Shown: positions 1-8,786 of the stretch, one piece after another
Position numbering within the stretch: the stretch's first letter is position 1
Layout of the letters: every line of letters begins with the position of its first letter
Source: Rhodanobacter sp.
GTDB lineage: Bacteria; Pseudomonadota; Gammaproteobacteria; Xanthomonadales; Rhodanobacteraceae
Reading direction: 5' to 3'
Length of the DNA stretch: 57,018 nucleotides
Assembly: GCA_004322005.1 (NCBI GenBank)
Contig: SCRF01000033.1
Span: 1-57,018 of the forward strand
Translations under genes and position numbers: made by a program
The notes under the pieces: generated by a model
What the model was told of the DNA's origin: nothing
Seen by the model: only the letters and a program-made list of their open reading frames with translations
Database searches by the model: none

Positions 1-48
1 AACAACAAGCGCACGCAGCAGTTCATCGTGCGTCGTCGTACCAAGTAA
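1..48 (+). CDS. rplB: 50S ribosomal protein L2, C-terminal end (partial)
   Basis: Sixteen in-frame codons run from the window edge to TAA and read [15 protein letters not shown], the conserved tail of L2, a peptidyl-transferase-centre protein of the 50S subunit. The gene lies directly before rpsS, as in the S10 operon of other Proteobacteria. Only the end of the gene is in the window. Confidence 0.9.
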   Translation, partial: NNKRTQQFIVRRRTK

Positions 49-60
49 CAGGAAGCCGAC

Positions 61-333
61 ATGCCGCGTTCTCTGAAGAAAGGTCCGTTCGTCGACCTTC
101 ACCTCGTAAAGAAGGTGGAAGCTGCGGTTTCCGCCAACAACAAGCGCCCGATCAAGACCTGGTCGCGTCGCTCGATGATCCTGCCGGAAATGGTCGGCTT
201 GACCATCGCCATCCACAACGGCCGCCAGCACGTGCCCGTTCTGATCAACGAGAACATGGTCGGGCACAAGCTCGGCGAGTTCGCGGTGACCCGGACGTTC
301 AAGGGCCATGTCGGCGACAAGAAGGGCAAGTGA
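61..333 (+). CDS. rpsS: 30S ribosomal protein S19
   Basis: This 90-residue protein begins [15 protein letters not shown], typical of S19, which sits on the 30S head near S13 and contacts 16S rRNA. It has full length and the expected basic composition. It follows rplB by 12 bases, and its TGA stop shares one base with the ATG of rplV (TGATG), so translation of the pair is probably coupled. The S10-operon order rplB-rpsS-rplV-rpsC-rplP-rpmC-rpsQ is intact here. Confidence 0.97.
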   Translation: MPRSLKKGPFVDLHLVKKVEAAVSANNKRPIKTWSRRSMILPEMVGLTIAIHNGRQHVPVLINENMVGHKLGEFAVTRTFKGHVGDKKGK

Positions 334-668
334 TGAGCACTGAAGCCAAAGCGATCCTGCGTGGCGCCCGCATCTCGGCGCAAAAGGCACGCCTGGTGGC
401 TGATCTGGTCCGCGGGCTTCCCGTGGGCCGGGCCAGCGACGTGCTCACCTTTACCAACAAGAAAGCTGCGCTCCTTGTCCGCAAGGTGTTGCTGTCCGCC
501 GTCGCCAACGCCGAGAACAACCTGGGCGCCGATGTCGACGAGCTGAAAGTGGCCAGCATTTTCGTCGACGAAGGTCCGGCGATGAAGCGCATGCATGCCA
601 GGGCCAAAGGTCGTGGTTCGCGCATCCTGAAACGCACCAGCCACATCACTGTGGTTGTCGGCAACTGA
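333..668 (+). CDS. rplV: 50S ribosomal protein L22
   Basis: L22 binds 23S rRNA and its beta hairpin lines the exit tunnel. The protein is 111 residues from the ATG and ends with the conserved SHITVVV segment preceded by a basic [10 protein letters not shown] stretch. A GTG codon lies just before the ATG at 330, but the ATG overlapping the rpsS stop (TGATG) is the better start. Length and gene order are normal for the S10 operon. Confidence 0.96.
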   Translation: MSTEAKAILRGARISAQKARLVADLVRGLPVGRASDVLTFTNKKAALLVRKVLLSAVANAENNLGADVDELKVASIFVDEGPAMKRMHARAKGRGSRILKRTSHITVVVGN

Positions 669-684
669 CTGGGGACAAGAGACG

Positions 685-1437
685 ATGGGTCATAAAGTTC
701 ATCCCACCGGTATCCGCCTCGGCATTGCCAAGGACTGGAACTCGAAGTGGTTCGCCAACAAGCGTGATTACGCCACCTATCTTGTGGCCGACATCAAAGT
801 TCGCGACATGCTGAAAAGGAAGCTGGCGCAGGCCGGTATCTCGCGTATCCAGATCGAGCGTCCGGCGAAGACCGCGCGCGTGACGATCCACACCGCCCGT
901 CCGGGCGTGGTGATCGGCAAGAAGGGCGAGGATATCGAGAAGCTGCGCAAGGAAGTCAGCGACATGATGGGCGTCCCGACGCACATCAACGTCAACGAAG
1001 TACGCAAGCCCGAGCTCGATGCGCAGTTGGTGGCCGAGTCGATCGCCCAGCAGTTGGAACGTCGCATCATGTTCCGCCGTGCGATGAAGCGCTCGGTTGG
1101 CAATGCGATGCGTCTCGGGGCGCTGGGCATCAAGATCAACGTCTCCGGCCGTCTGAACGGAGCCGAGATCGCCCGTTCCGAATGGAGCCGCGAGGGTCGC
1201 GTGCCACTGCATACGTTGCGTGCCGACATCGATTACGGCTTTGCCGAGGCGAAGACCACCTACGGCATCATCGGCATCAAGGTCTGGATCTACAAGGGCG
1301 AGATCTTCGATCTGGCCCAGGCCAGCCAGGAGTCGAAGGATGAGTCGTCGCAGCCGCGCCGCGAAGGTGGCGAAGGTCGTCGTAATGACTCGCGTCGCGA
1401 GGCCGGTGACGGCCGCCGCGAACGGTCTGCGAAGTAA
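685..1437 (+). CDS. rpsC: 30S ribosomal protein S3
   Basis: S3 is a head protein at the mRNA entry site with helicase function. The frame is open from 655, but the family start [13 protein letters not shown] is the ATG at 685, behind GGGGACAAGAGACG. That gives 250 residues. The KH-2 domain signature ([14 protein letters not shown]) is near residues 75-90 and the S3 C-terminal domain follows. The last 35 or so residues are a low-complexity charged tail rich in Arg, Glu, Asp and Gly, longer than in E. coli but common in this lineage. Confidence 0.96.
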   Translation: MGHKVHPTGIRLGIAKDWNSKWFANKRDYATYLVADIKVRDMLKRKLAQAGISRIQIERPAKTARVTIHTARPGVVIGKKGEDIEKLRKEVSDMMGVPTHINVNEVRKPELDAQLVAESIAQQLERRIMFRRAMKRSVGNAMRLGALGIKINVSGRLNGAEIARSEWSREGRVPLHTLRADIDYGFAEAKTTYGIIGIKVWIYKGEIFDLAQASQESKDESSQPRREGGEGRRNDSRREAGDGRRERSAK

Positions 1438-1448
1438 GGAGAGTTGCC

Positions 1449-1862
1449 ATGTTGCAACCCAAGCGCACCAAATACCGCAAGCAGTTCAAGGGCCGTAACT
1501 ACGGTCTCGCACAGTCGTCCAATCTCGTCAGCTTCGGCGAATACGGATTGAAGGCAACGACGCATGGCCGCCTGACGGCCCGGCAGATCGAATCTGCACG
1601 TCGCTGCATCACCCGTTTCGTCAAGCGCGGCGGCAAGCTGTGGATCCGCGTGTTTCCGGACAAGCCGATCACCAAGAAGCCGATCGAAGTCCGCATGGGC
1701 TCGGGCAAGGGCAGTGTCGAGTTCTGGGTCGCTCCGATCCAGCCAGGCCGCATGCTTTATGAAATCGAGGGCGTCGACGAGATCACGGCGCGCGAGGCAT
1801 TCCGTCTGGCGGCTGCGAAGCTGTCGGTGCAGACCCAGTTTGTGACCAGGGCGGTGATGTGA
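1449..1862 (+). CDS. rplP: 50S ribosomal protein L16
   Basis: This 137-residue protein begins [17 protein letters not shown], the L16 signature. L16 binds near the A-site tRNA elbow on the 50S subunit. A Shine-Dalgarno GGAGAG lies just upstream. The [12 protein letters not shown] and GSGKGSVE motifs are present. The stop codon overlaps the next start (TGATG), so rpmC is translationally coupled. Confidence 0.97.
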   Translation: MLQPKRTKYRKQFKGRNYGLAQSSNLVSFGEYGLKATTHGRLTARQIESARRCITRFVKRGGKLWIRVFPDKPITKKPIEVRMGSGKGSVEFWVAPIQPGRMLYEIEGVDEITAREAFRLAAAKLSVQTQFVTRAVM

Positions 1863-2047
1863 TGGCCACCAAAGATATCAACAACCAGTCGGTCGACGAG
1901 TTGAAGCAGCATCTGCTGGACCTGCGCAAGGAACAGTTCAACCTGCGCATGCAAAAAGGCTCTGGTCAGCTCACTCAGCCGCACCAGCTACGCCGCGTTC
2001 GGCGTGACATCGCCCGCACGAAATTCGTGCTCGGCGGCAAGAAGTAA
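1862..2047 (+). CDS. rpmC: 50S ribosomal protein L29
   Basis: This is a small 61-residue protein of the L29 family (TPR-free, two-helix fold) located at the tunnel exit, where trigger factor and SRP dock. It contains the typical [12 protein letters not shown] helix and [11 protein letters not shown] motif. The ATG at 1862 shares a base with the rplP stop; an in-frame GTG at 1859 is less likely. It is followed 12 bases later by rpsQ. Confidence 0.95.
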   Translation: MATKDINNQSVDELKQHLLDLRKEQFNLRMQKGSGQLTQPHQLRRVRRDIARTKFVLGGKK

Positions 2048-2059
2048 GGGACGGCGGAC

Positions 2060-2350
2060 ATGAGCGCTAACGAAATTCAAGAAGTCCAGATTCAAGTGGA
2101 AAAAAAGCAGGTGCGCACCCTCGAGGGGCGTGTTACCAGCAACAAGATGGACAAGACGGTCACCGTACTGGTCGAACGTCAGGTACAGCATTGGCTGCTC
2201 GGCAAGATCATCCGTCGTTCGACCAAGCTGCATGCGCAGGACGATCTCGGTGCGAACGAGGGCGATTTCGTGCGTATCGCGGAATGTCGTCCGCTGTCCA
2301 AGACCAAACATCACCGCGTGGTTGAAATCATCACGCGCGCCAACGTCTAA
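2060..2350 (+). CDS. rpsQ: 30S ribosomal protein S17
   Basis: S17 is a primary 16S rRNA binding protein with an OB fold. The core from [20 protein letters not shown] to [13 protein letters not shown] is clear. At 96 residues the protein is longer than E. coli S17 (84) because of an N-terminal extension of about 18 polar residues. This gene closes the S10 operon before rplN opens the spc operon; the 14-base gap contains the AAGGAGG ribosome-binding site of rplN. Confidence 0.95.
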   Translation: MSANEIQEVQIQVEKKQVRTLEGRVTSNKMDKTVTVLVERQVQHWLLGKIIRRSTKLHAQDDLGANEGDFVRIAECRPLSKTKHHRVVEIITRANV

Positions 2351-2364
2351 GGAGGGGTGCAGAC

Positions 2365-2733
2365 ATGATCCAAGTGCAAAGCACGCTATCCGCAGCGGAC
2401 AACAGCGGCGCGAAGCTGATGATGTGCATCAAGGTGCTCGGTGGCTCCAAGCGCCGCTACGCATCGATCGGTGATGTGATCAAGGTTACCGTGAAGGATG
2501 CCATTCCACGCGGCAAGGTGAAGAAGGGCGAGGTTTACAATGCCGTGGTGGTACGTACCGCCAAGGGTGTGCGTCGTCCCGATGGCTCGCTGATCCGTTT
2601 CGACGGCAATGCAGCGGTGCTCCTCAACAACAAGCTCGAGCCGATCGGCACCCGTATTTTCGGACCGGTCACCCGCGAGCTGCGCAGCGAGAAGTTCATG
2701 AAGATCGTCTCGCTCGCGCCCGAAGTGCTCTGA
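2365..2733 (+). CDS. rplN: 50S ribosomal protein L14
   Basis: This is a full-length 122-residue L14, a 50S protein at the subunit interface that binds the silencing factor RsfS. It starts [20 protein letters not shown] and carries the [20 protein letters not shown] and R-X-DGS-X-IRF motifs. It has a strong upstream ribosome-binding site (AAGGAGGGG). It is the first spc-operon gene, with no separate promoter that I can identify in the short gap before it. Confidence 0.97.
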   Translation: MIQVQSTLSAADNSGAKLMMCIKVLGGSKRRYASIGDVIKVTVKDAIPRGKVKKGEVYNAVVVRTAKGVRRPDGSLIRFDGNAAVLLNNKLEPIGTRIFGPVTRELRSEKFMKIVSLAPEVL

Positions 2734-2748
2734 GCGGAGATCACAGAA

Positions 2749-3063
2749 ATGAACCGTATCCGCAAAGGTGATCAGGTCCTCGTGATTACCGGCAAGAACA
2801 AGGGTCAACGCGGCGATGTGCTGCGTGTTGCAGACGACCGTGTATTCGTCTCCAACGTGAATCTGGTCAAGCGTCACACCAAGCCGAATCCGCAGGCCAA
2901 TCAGGCCGGCGGCATCGTCGAACGTGAGGCTTCGATCCATCTCTCCAATGTGCAGCTGTTCAACCCCGCCACGAACAAGGGTGAACGCGTCGGCACCAAA
3001 ACGCTCGAAGATGGGCGCAAGGTCCGCGTGTACCGTTCGACTGGCGAGGTCGTGGACGCGTAA
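2749..3063 (+). CDS. rplX: 50S ribosomal protein L24
   Basis: L24 is one of the two assembly-initiator proteins of the 50S subunit. The protein has 104 residues with the KOW motif at the N-terminus ([20 protein letters not shown]) followed by the conserved [12 protein letters not shown] segment. It lies 15 bases after rplN and 11 bases before rplE, in the normal spc-operon order. Confidence 0.96.
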   Translation: MNRIRKGDQVLVITGKNKGQRGDVLRVADDRVFVSNVNLVKRHTKPNPQANQAGGIVEREASIHLSNVQLFNPATNKGERVGTKTLEDGRKVRVYRSTGEVVDA

Positions 3064-3074
3064 GGAACACGATC

Positions 3075-3614
3075 ATGACGCGCCTTGAAAATTTCTACAA
3101 AGACCAGGTAGTGGCCAAGCTCACCGAGCAGTTCGGCTACAAGAACGTGATGCAGGTTCCTCGCATCACCAAGATCACGCTGAACATGGGCGTGGGCGAA
3201 GCGGCGGGCAACAAGAAAGTGCTCGAGAACGCGGTCGCTGACATGGCCAAGATCGCCGGTCAGAAGCCGATCACGACCAAGGCCAGGGTTTCCGTGGCTT
3301 CGTTTAAGATCCGCGACGGCTGGCCGATCGGCTGCAAGGTCACCTTGCGCCGCGCCCAGATGTTCGAGTTTCTCGATCGTCTGATCAACATCTCGCTGCC
3401 CCGCGTACGCGACTTCCGCGGTGTGTCGGCGCGCGCGTTCGATGGCCGCGGCAACTACAACTTCGGCATCCGGGAACAGATCATCTTCCCCGAGATCGAC
3501 TTCGATCAGGTGGATGCGCTGCGTGGCATGGATATATCCATCACCACCACCGCCAAGACCGACGACGAAGCCAAGGCTCTGCTGGCGGCATTCAGCTTTC
3601 CGTTCAGGAATTGA
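3075..3614 (+). CDS. rplE: 50S ribosomal protein L5
   Basis: L5 binds 5S rRNA and is part of the central protuberance. The 179-residue protein has the family motifs [17 protein letters not shown] near the N-terminus and the [24 protein letters not shown] block near residue 130. Length equals the E. coli protein. The gap after it (3615-3682) holds the first clear copy of the intercistronic hairpin module. Confidence 0.97.
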   Translation: MTRLENFYKDQVVAKLTEQFGYKNVMQVPRITKITLNMGVGEAAGNKKVLENAVADMAKIAGQKPITTKARVSVASFKIRDGWPIGCKVTLRRAQMFEFLDRLINISLPRVRDFRGVSARAFDGRGNYNFGIREQIIFPEIDFDQVDALRGMDISITTTAKTDDEAKALLAAFSFPFRN

Positions 3615-3615
3615 A

Positions 3616-3669
3616 CGATCATCCGTGATCGAGAGAAAACCGGCCATCCATGGCCGGACTCTTCAAGAG
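3616..3669 (+). repeat. Intercistronic three-hairpin module, copy before rpsN
   Basis: Three small hairpins follow each other: CGATCA-TCCG-TGATCG (3616-3631), CCGGCCA-TCCA-TGGCCGG (3640-3657) and CTCTT-C-AAGAG (3659-3669). Similar modules recur before rplR, rpsK, rpsD and rplQ in this operon. They lie in the transcribed spacer just upstream of the rpsN ribosome-binding site. Their function is unknown to me; mRNA processing, stability or translation control are plausible. Confidence 0.75.
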
Positions 3670-3682
3670 AGAAGATTTACTT

Positions 3683-3988
3683 ATGGCCAAGACATCAATG
3701 GTGAACCGCGACATCAAGCGGACCAAACTCGTCAAGAAGTACGCTGCCAGGCGCAGCGAGTTCAAGGCGGTCGTGCTGAGCGCCACCGCCTCCTACGAGG
3801 AGAAGATGGAGGCGCAGGCCAAGCTTCAGAAGCTGCCGCGCGACGCCAGCCCGGTGCGTCAGCGCACGCGTTGCGCCTTGACCGGTCGTCCGCGTGCGGT
3901 TTATGCCAAGTTTGGTCTCGGTCGCAACAAGCTGCGCGAGGCGACCATGCGCGGTGACGTACCCGGCCTGCGCAAGGCCAGCTGGTAA
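3683..3988 (+). CDS. rpsN: 30S ribosomal protein S14
   Basis: This is the long 101-residue, zinc-independent form of S14. The start is [15 protein letters not shown] at 3683; an upstream in-frame ATG (3650) would translate the hairpin spacer and is rejected. The C-terminal [16 protein letters not shown] region has a single Cys, not the four-Cys zinc ribbon of the short form. S14 sits on the 30S head. The gap to rpsH is unusually long at 228 bases. Confidence 0.96.
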   Translation: MAKTSMVNRDIKRTKLVKKYAARRSEFKAVVLSATASYEEKMEAQAKLQKLPRDASPVRQRTRCALTGRPRAVYAKFGLGRNKLREATMRGDVPGLRKASW

Positions 3989-4109
3989 TACAAAGCCTTG
4001 TGCAGGATCGGTGGACGAAGCCATGGCTTCGCGGCCGATTCAGCCGGCTGGTGGTGTTGCCGCTGTCGACGCGGCTCCTCGCATGATGTTCGCTAAAGCC
4101 CGGTAAAGC

Positions 4110-4118
4110 TGATATAGT
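4110..4118 (+). promoter_or_regulatory. Possible internal extended -10 promoter before rpsH
   Basis: The string TGATATAGT is an extended -10 element (TG-N-TATAGT, 5 of 6 to TATAAT). No good -35 is present at 16-18 bp (nearest TTCGCT), which is acceptable for extended -10 promoters. Transcription would start near 4125, at the base of a hairpin (4122-4142). It lies in the 228-base rpsN-rpsH gap, which is otherwise without a gene. Prediction only. Confidence 0.4.
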
Positions 4119-4121
4119 CAG

Positions 4122-4142
4122 CGGTCTGCGCAAAGCAGACCG
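4122..4142 (+). other. Hairpin in the rpsN-rpsH spacer
   Basis: CGGTCTGC-GCAAA-GCAGACCG forms a perfect 8-bp stem with a 5-base loop. A second small stem, CCGAT/ATCGG, follows at about 4141-4156. There is no T-run, so it is not an intrinsic terminator. It could stabilise a transcript starting at the extended -10 element just upstream, or serve as a leader structure for rpsH. The rest of the 3989-4216 gap shows no gene. Confidence 0.5.
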
Positions 4143-4216
4143 ATTGTTGTATCGGCTCACAATCCAATTGATTTCCGGTTTTATCGGATATCGGTGCACT
4201 CTGAAGGACTTTTTTC

Positions 4217-4612
4217 ATGAGCATGACTGATCCCATCGCCGATCTGTTTACGCGTGTCCGCAATGCCCAGGCCATGGGCAAGCCGGTCGTGCGTATGCCA
4301 TCGTCGAAACTGAAGGTGGCGATTGCCGACCTTCTCAAGAACGAAGGCTATATCCTCGATGCCAAGGCTTCCGATGTGGAAGGCAAGCCGGTGCTCGAGA
4401 TCAAGCTCAAGTATTTCGATGGCCAGCCGGCCATCGAGACCATCTCCCGTGTCAGCCGCTCCGGCCTGCGTGTGTATCGCGGCAAGGACGAACTGCCGAA
4501 AGTTCTCGGCGGCCTGGGTATTTCGATCATCTCGACTTCCGCTGGTCTGTTGACTGATGCGCAGGCCCGTGCCAAGGGCCTGGGCGGCGAAGTCATTGGC
4601 CAAGTGGCATAA
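4217..4612 (+). CDS. rpsH: 30S ribosomal protein S8
   Basis: This 131-residue protein begins [18 protein letters not shown], as in S8, a primary 16S rRNA binder that in E. coli also represses the spc operon. The C-terminal half carries SRSGLRVY and [18 protein letters not shown], the S8 signature. A GAAGGA ribosome-binding site lies about 9 bases upstream. It is followed 11 bases later by rplF. Confidence 0.97.
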   Translation: MSMTDPIADLFTRVRNAQAMGKPVVRMPSSKLKVAIADLLKNEGYILDAKASDVEGKPVLEIKLKYFDGQPAIETISRVSRSGLRVYRGKDELPKVLGGLGISIISTSAGLLTDAQARAKGLGGEVIGQVA

Positions 4613-4623
4613 GGAGTCTTTCG

Positions 4624-5151
4624 ATGTCACGTGTTGCCAAACAACCGATTACCCTGCCGAAGGGTGTGGAGCTGACCGTCGCTGTCGACTGCATCTCCGT
4701 CAAGGGCCCCAAGGGTTCGCTGTCCTTGCATCACCTCCCTGGCGTGTCCGTCGCAGTGGATAATGGGGTCGTTTCCATCGGTCTTGCCGAGGGCTCCGAG
4801 GACAAGTTCGGCGGTACTACCCGCGCACTTCTGGCCAACATGGTCAAGGGCGTGTCCGATGGGTATGAGCGCAAGCTGGAACTGGTCGGGGTGGGTTACC
4901 GCGCCTCCATGCAGGGCAAGTCACTGAATCTGAGCCTTGGTTACTCCCATCCGGTGGTGTTCGATGCGCCGGAGGGCATCAGTCTCGAAACCCCGACGCA
5001 AACCGAAGTCGTGATCAAGGGCTTCGACAAGCAGCACGTGGGTCAGGTGGCGGCCAAGATTCGCGGCTTCCGTCCGCCCGAGCCCTACAAGGGCAAGGGC
5101 GTGCGCTACGCTGGCGAGAAAATCACCCTTAAGGAAGCAAAGAAGGCATAA
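4624..5151 (+). CDS. rplF: 50S ribosomal protein L6
   Basis: L6 lies near the sarcin-ricin loop and the elongation-factor site. The 175-residue protein shows both L6 repeats and ends in the family motif [20 protein letters not shown] close to the C-terminus. It starts [17 protein letters not shown] behind AAGGAG. A 92-base spacer with a hairpin module separates it from rplR. Confidence 0.96.
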   Translation: MSRVAKQPITLPKGVELTVAVDCISVKGPKGSLSLHHLPGVSVAVDNGVVSIGLAEGSEDKFGGTTRALLANMVKGVSDGYERKLELVGVGYRASMQGKSLNLSLGYSHPVVFDAPEGISLETPTQTEVVIKGFDKQHVGQVAAKIRGFRPPEPYKGKGVRYAGEKITLKEAKKA

Positions 5152-5153
5152 GT

Positions 5154-5206
5154 ACGCACTCCCTGCGTGTGAAAGCGGCCATTCATGGCCGCATTACTCA
5201 CAAGAG
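5154..5206 (+). repeat. Intercistronic hairpin module, copy before rplR
   Basis: ACGCA-CTCCC-TGCGT (5154-5168) is followed by GCGGCCA-TTCA-TGGCCGC (5175-5192) and a degenerate third element ACTCACAAGAG (to 5206). The second hairpin matches the GGCCA-TNCN-TGGCC core of the copies before rpsN, rpsK, rpsD and rplQ. It is within the rplF-rplR spacer. Confidence 0.7.
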
Positions 5207-5243
5207 CGCTGCCAAAAACTAGCCGATCCGCTTTCAAGGAATC

Positions 5244-5603
5244 ATGACAATGAACAAAAACGAAAATCGCCTGCGCCGTGCCAAGTCCACGCGTTGCCAT
5301 ATCCGCAAATTGGCCGTGCCGCGCCTTTCAGTGCATCGCACGGGCCAGCACATCTACGCGCAGGTGTTCGACGCATCGGGCCTGAACGTGGTGGCTGCTG
5401 CCTCCACCGTGCAGAAGTCGGTGGCCGAGGGCCTCAAGGGCACCAAGAATCTCGCTGCCGCGGCAGCTGTAGGCAAGGCGGTTGCCGAGCGTGCAGTCGC
5501 TGCAGGGATCGAGGCGGTGGCGTTCGACCGCTCCGGTTTCCGTTATCACGGTCGAATCAAGGCATTGGCCGATGCGGCTCGTGAAGCGGGTCTGAAGTTC
5601 TAA
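5244..5603 (+). CDS. rplR: 50S ribosomal protein L18
   Basis: L18 binds 5S rRNA together with L5. The protein ends [28 protein letters not shown], the L18 signature, and has 119 residues from the first ATG. A second ATG at 5250 has better spacing to the AAGGA at 5236-5240 (9 bases against 3) and would remove two residues, so the start is uncertain by two codons. Lys/Arg-rich N-terminus as expected. Confidence 0.95.
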   Translation: MTMNKNENRLRRAKSTRCHIRKLAVPRLSVHRTGQHIYAQVFDASGLNVVAAASTVQKSVAEGLKGTKNLAAAAAVGKAVAERAVAAGIEAVAFDRSGFRYHGRIKALADAAREAGLKF

Positions 5604-5722
5604 AGGCGTTCCGGAATTCAGGATATCCTCCCGGATAGCTTGATTCCAGCAGTTGCACCTACAACTCCAAGCGGCTCAGCCGCAAGCCAAAGTCCCGGTC
5701 AGCCGGGCACATGGAAAAGAAC

Positions 5723-6232
5723 ATGTCTTCTAACGATCGCGAAAATTCGGACGGGTTGCTTGAAAAGCTGATTGCCGTCAACCGCGTGGCCAAGACCGTG
5801 AAGGGCGGCCGCCAGATGAGCTTCACCGCGCTGACCGTGGTCGGTGACGGTGAGGGCAAGGTCGGCTTCGGCTACGGCAAGGCGCGCGAAGTGCCGGTCG
5901 CCATCTCCAAGGCGATGGAGCGTGCGCGGCGCCAGATGGTCAACATTGAACTGAACAACGGCACCCTGTGGTACGCCATCAAGGCCAACCATGGCGCGGC
6001 ACGCGTCTACATGCAGCCGGCCTCCGAGGGTACCGGCGTGATCGCCGGCGGCGCCATGCGCGCTGTGCTGGAAGTGGTCGGCGTGAAGAACGTGCTGGCC
6101 AAGGCGGTTGGTTCGCGCAACCCGATCAACCTGGTGCGCGCCACCATCAAGGGGCTGCAGGCTGTTGCCTCGCCCAAGAAGATCGCCGCCAAGCGTGGCA
6201 AGACCCTGGAAGAGGTGCTCGGCAATGGCTAA
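5723..6232 (+). CDS. rpsE: 30S ribosomal protein S5
   Basis: S5 acts in decoding accuracy and mRNA unwinding. The double-stranded RNA-binding domain ([17 protein letters not shown]) and the C-terminal motif [16 protein letters not shown] are clear. I take the ATG at 5723 (169 residues) because GGAAAAG precedes it by about 4 bases; the ATG at 5711 (four residues longer) has no visible Shine-Dalgarno. The 3' end overlaps rpmD by 8 bases. The 5604-5710 spacer holds short hairpins (GCGGC-TCA-GCCGC and CCCGG-TCAG-CCGGG) that look like a diverged version of the module. Confidence 0.95.
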   Translation: MSSNDRENSDGLLEKLIAVNRVAKTVKGGRQMSFTALTVVGDGEGKVGFGYGKAREVPVAISKAMERARRQMVNIELNNGTLWYAIKANHGAARVYMQPASEGTGVIAGGAMRAVLEVVGVKNVLAKAVGSRNPINLVRATIKGLQAVASPKKIAAKRGKTLEEVLGNG

Positions 6233-6455
6233 GTCCCAATCAACTGCCGCCCAATCAACCGCCGATCAAGCAATCGCCGACAAGACCGTGCGCGTGCGCC
6301 TGGTCAAGAGCCTGGGCGGTGTTCAGGCACGCCATCGTCTCAGCGTGAAGGCGCTGGGTCTCGGCAAGATCAACGATGTCCGTGAACTGAAGGACAGCCC
6401 GCAGGTTCGCGGCCTGATCAGCACGGTGTACTACCTGGTCCGGGTGGAGGAATAA
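6225..6455 (+). CDS. rpmD: 50S ribosomal protein L30, with N-terminal extension
   Basis: The C-terminal 60 residues ([19 protein letters not shown] through VYYLVRVEE) are a normal bacterial L30. The reading frame from the ATG at 6225 gives 76 residues, with about 16 extra N-terminal residues rich in Ser, Gln, Thr and Ala. No internal start codon with a good ribosome-binding site replaces it, so the extension appears real. The start overlaps the end of rpsE by 8 bases and rplO follows after 3 bases. Confidence 0.9.
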   Translation: MAKSQSTAAQSTADQAIADKTVRVRLVKSLGGVQARHRLSVKALGLGKINDVRELKDSPQVRGLISTVYYLVRVEE

Positions 6456-6458
6456 TTT

Positions 6459-6890
6459 ATGCGTCTGAATGACATTCAGCCGGCCGCCGGTTCGCACAAG
6501 ACGCGCCTGCGCGTTGCTCGCGGTATCGGTTCGGGCCTGGGCAAGACCGCCGGTCGCGGTCACAAGGGTCAGCATGCCCGCGCGGGCGGCACCCACAAGT
6601 ACGGTTTCGAGGGCGGCCAGATGCCGCTGCAGCGCCGGTTGCCGAAGGTTGGCTTCCGTTCGCTGAAGAAGGCCGAGAGCCAGGAAGTGTTCCTGTATCA
6701 GCTGGCCAATCTCAAGGCCGAGGTGATCGATGTCGTCGCGCTGCACAAGGCCGGTCTGATCAGCAGTCGTGCGAAGAAGGTCAAGGTGGTTCTGAAGGGT
6801 GAAATCGGTCGCGCGGTGAAGTTGTCCGGTTTGCTGGCCACCGCCGGCGCCAGGGCAGCCATCGAAGCTGCCGGCGGCAGCGTGGAGTAA
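6459..6890 (+). CDS. rplO: 50S ribosomal protein L15
   Basis: L15 is a late 50S assembly protein. The 143-residue protein starts [26 protein letters not shown] and carries the glycine-rich [13 protein letters not shown] block and the [12 protein letters not shown] motif. It begins 3 bases after rpmD and ends 6 bases before the GTG of secY, so the three genes are tightly packed. Confidence 0.97.
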   Translation: MRLNDIQPAAGSHKTRLRVARGIGSGLGKTAGRGHKGQHARAGGTHKYGFEGGQMPLQRRLPKVGFRSLKKAESQEVFLYQLANLKAEVIDVVALHKAGLISSRAKKVKVVLKGEIGRAVKLSGLLATAGARAAIEAAGGSVE

Positions 6891-6896
6891 TCGACT

Positions 6897-8219
6897 GTGG
6901 CTGCAGCCAAGGGCAATGCACTCGGCAAGCTGGGCAAGCTGACAGAGCTTCGCCAGCGCATTTTCTTCGTGATTGGTGCGTTGGTGGTGTTCCGGCTTGG
7001 TTCGTTCATCCCGGTACCCGGCGTCAATCCGGAGGCGATGACCAGCCTGGTCAACGGCAACGGCCTGATGGACATGTTCAACATGTTCTCGGGTGGAGCG
7101 TTGGCGCGGTTTTCGATATTCGCGTTGGGCGTGATCCCGTACATCTCGGCGTCGATCGTGTTCCAGATGATGGGGTCGGTAGTTCCGAGTCTGCAGGGGC
7201 TGCGCAAGGAAGGCGAGTCCGGCAAGCGCAAGATGACGATGTATACCCGCTTTGCCACGGTGGGTCTGGCGGCTTTCCAGTCGTTCGGCATCGCCATGGC
7301 GTTGCAAGGGCAGGTCGCATCCGGTGGCGCGCCAGTGGTCTATACGCCGGGATTCGGTTTCGTCATGTCGTCGGTGGTCGGTCTTACCGCAGGCACGATG
7401 TTCCTGATGTGGCTGGGTGAGCAGATGACCGAGCGCGGTATCGGCAACGGCATCTCGCTGCTGATTTTCGCAGGTATCGTCGCGGGTCTGCCGGGTGCGG
7501 TGGTGCATACCCTGGGCATGGCCAACAACGGCGAGTTGACGGTGCTGATGCTGCTGATGGTGTTCGGCCTGGTGTTGGCGGTCACCGCGTTCGTGGTATT
7601 CATGGAGCGCGCCCAGCGGCGCATCACGGTGAACTATGCGCGGCGATCCGGTGGTCAGCGGGCTTACCAGAACCAGAGCTCGCACCTGCCGCTGAAGATC
7701 AACATGGCAGGTGTGATTCCGCCGATCTTTGCCTCGAGCTTGCTGATGTTTCCGGCAACGGCTGTCACGTGGTTCAGCGCAGGCCATCAATCGCGCTGGC
7801 TGCAGGATCTGACGCAGTCACTGAGCCCCGGCAACCCGTTGCATGACATCGTGTTTTCGGTGCTGGTGATCGCGTTCGCCTTTTTCTACACGGCGATCGT
7901 GTTCAACGCCGAGGAGACAGCCGACAATCTCAAGCGTTCGGGAGCCTTGATTCCCGGGATTCGTCCGGGTCGGGCCACGGCCAGTTACGTCGACTCGGTA
8001 ATGACTCGCCTGACCGGCGTCGGCGCACTGTATCTGGTGCTGGTTTGCCTGGTGCCGTCGTTCATGCAGGCTGCCTGGCACGTCCCGTTTTATTTCGGTG
8101 GCACGTCGCTGCTGATCGTGGTGGTGGTAGTGATGGATTTTACGGCACAGGTGCAGGCGCATCTGGTCAGTCATCAGTACGAGAGTTTGCTCAAGAAGGC
8201 CAATCTCCGTCGCAGTTGA
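6897..8219 (+). CDS. secY: Preprotein translocase subunit SecY
   Basis: SecY forms the protein-conducting channel of the inner membrane with SecE and SecG. The 440-residue protein starts at a GTG, and has about ten hydrophobic segments. Family signatures include [13 protein letters not shown] near the N-terminus, the plug region [25 protein letters not shown] and NRGIGNG-like [11 protein letters not shown]. In E. coli rpmJ follows secY; here the next gene is rpsM and no L36 frame exists in the gap, so rpmJ must be elsewhere. Confidence 0.97.
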   Translation: MAAAKGNALGKLGKLTELRQRIFFVIGALVVFRLGSFIPVPGVNPEAMTSLVNGNGLMDMFNMFSGGALARFSIFALGVIPYISASIVFQMMGSVVPSLQGLRKEGESGKRKMTMYTRFATVGLAAFQSFGIAMALQGQVASGGAPVVYTPGFGFVMSSVVGLTAGTMFLMWLGEQMTERGIGNGISLLIFAGIVAGLPGAVVHTLGMANNGELTVLMLLMVFGLVLAVTAFVVFMERAQRRITVNYARRSGGQRAYQNQSSHLPLKINMAGVIPPIFASSLLMFPATAVTWFSAGHQSRWLQDLTQSLSPGNPLHDIVFSVLVIAFAFFYTAIVFNAEETADNLKRSGALIPGIRPGRATASYVDSVMTRLTGVGALYLVLVCLVPSFMQAAWHVPFYFGGTSLLIVVVVVMDFTAQVQAHLVSHQYESLLKKANLRRS

Positions 8220-8274
8220 TTCTGTGTGCGGGTGGTCAAAGTCGGGAAGTGGCGGCACCTTGGTGTCGCAGGGC

Positions 8275-8303
8275 TTTCCAGTTACCGTAATTCAGGTTAG
8301 AAT
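8275..8303 (+). promoter_or_regulatory. Probable alpha-operon promoter before rpsM
   Basis: TTTCCA (8275-8280, 4 of 6 to TTGACA) is followed after exactly 17 bases by TAGAAT (8298-8303, 5 of 6 to TATAAT). The start would be near 8310, giving a leader of about 35 bases to rpsM. It lies in the 126-base secY-rpsM gap, the usual place for a spc/alpha boundary. Prediction only. Confidence 0.55.
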
Positions 8304-8345
8304 TGCGCGTTTACCGCGCACGAAACGCATCGGAGAAAGTACATC

Positions 8346-8702
8346 ATGGCGCGCATCGCGGGTGTCAATTTGCCGGTCCAGAAACATGTCTGGGTTGGCC
8401 TGCAGAGCATTTATGGTATCGGCCGCAGCCGAGCCAGGAAAGTCTGCGCGGATGCGGGTGTGGTCTTGACCACCCCGATCAAGTCCCTCAGTGAAGGCGA
8501 GGTGGAGAAAATTCGCCATGAAATCGCCAAGTACATTGTCGAGGGTGATCTGCGCCGTGAGGTGGGCATTGCCATCAAGCGCCTGATGGACCTGGGTTGC
8601 TATCGCGGCTTGCGCCATCGTCGCGGCTTGCCGGTGCGCGGACAGCGCACGCGTACCAACGCACGTACCCGCAAGGGTCCCCGTCGCGCGATCAAGAAGT
8701 GA
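8346..8702 (+). CDS. rpsM: 30S ribosomal protein S13
   Basis: S13 contacts the P-site tRNA and forms bridges to the 50S subunit. The 118-residue protein starts [30 protein letters not shown] and ends with the conserved [21 protein letters not shown] motif. It is the first gene of the alpha operon and has a GGAGAAAG ribosome-binding site. Confidence 0.97.
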   Translation: MARIAGVNLPVQKHVWVGLQSIYGIGRSRARKVCADAGVVLTTPIKSLSEGEVEKIRHEIAKYIVEGDLRREVGIAIKRLMDLGCYRGLRHRRGLPVRGQRTRTNARTRKGPRRAIKK

Positions 8703-8713
8703 TTGCCTTAGTG

Positions 8714-8777
8714 CGATCTTCCCTGATTGCGAAGATCGAAAAGTGGCCATGCCTGGCCGCACTGATTAACAAAGAGC
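8714..8777 (+). repeat. Intercistronic hairpin module, copy before rpsK
   Basis: A GATCTT...AAGATC stem (about 8715-8736) precedes GTGGCCA-TGCC-TGGCCGC (8743-8760), the same core as the other modules. The third CTCTT/AAGAG element is degenerate. This copy lies between rpsM and rpsK. Confidence 0.6.
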
Positions 8778-8786
8778 CTCTAAACC

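Noticed and set aside
3650-3682. Upstream extension of rpsN frame
   Set aside because: Same reason: it runs through the hairpin spacer and the normal start MAKTSM has the ribosome-binding site.
6255-7790. Minus-strand open frame of 511 codons opposite rpmD/rplO/secY
   Set aside because: Shadow of essential ribosomal and secY genes; no family motif or ribosome-binding site.
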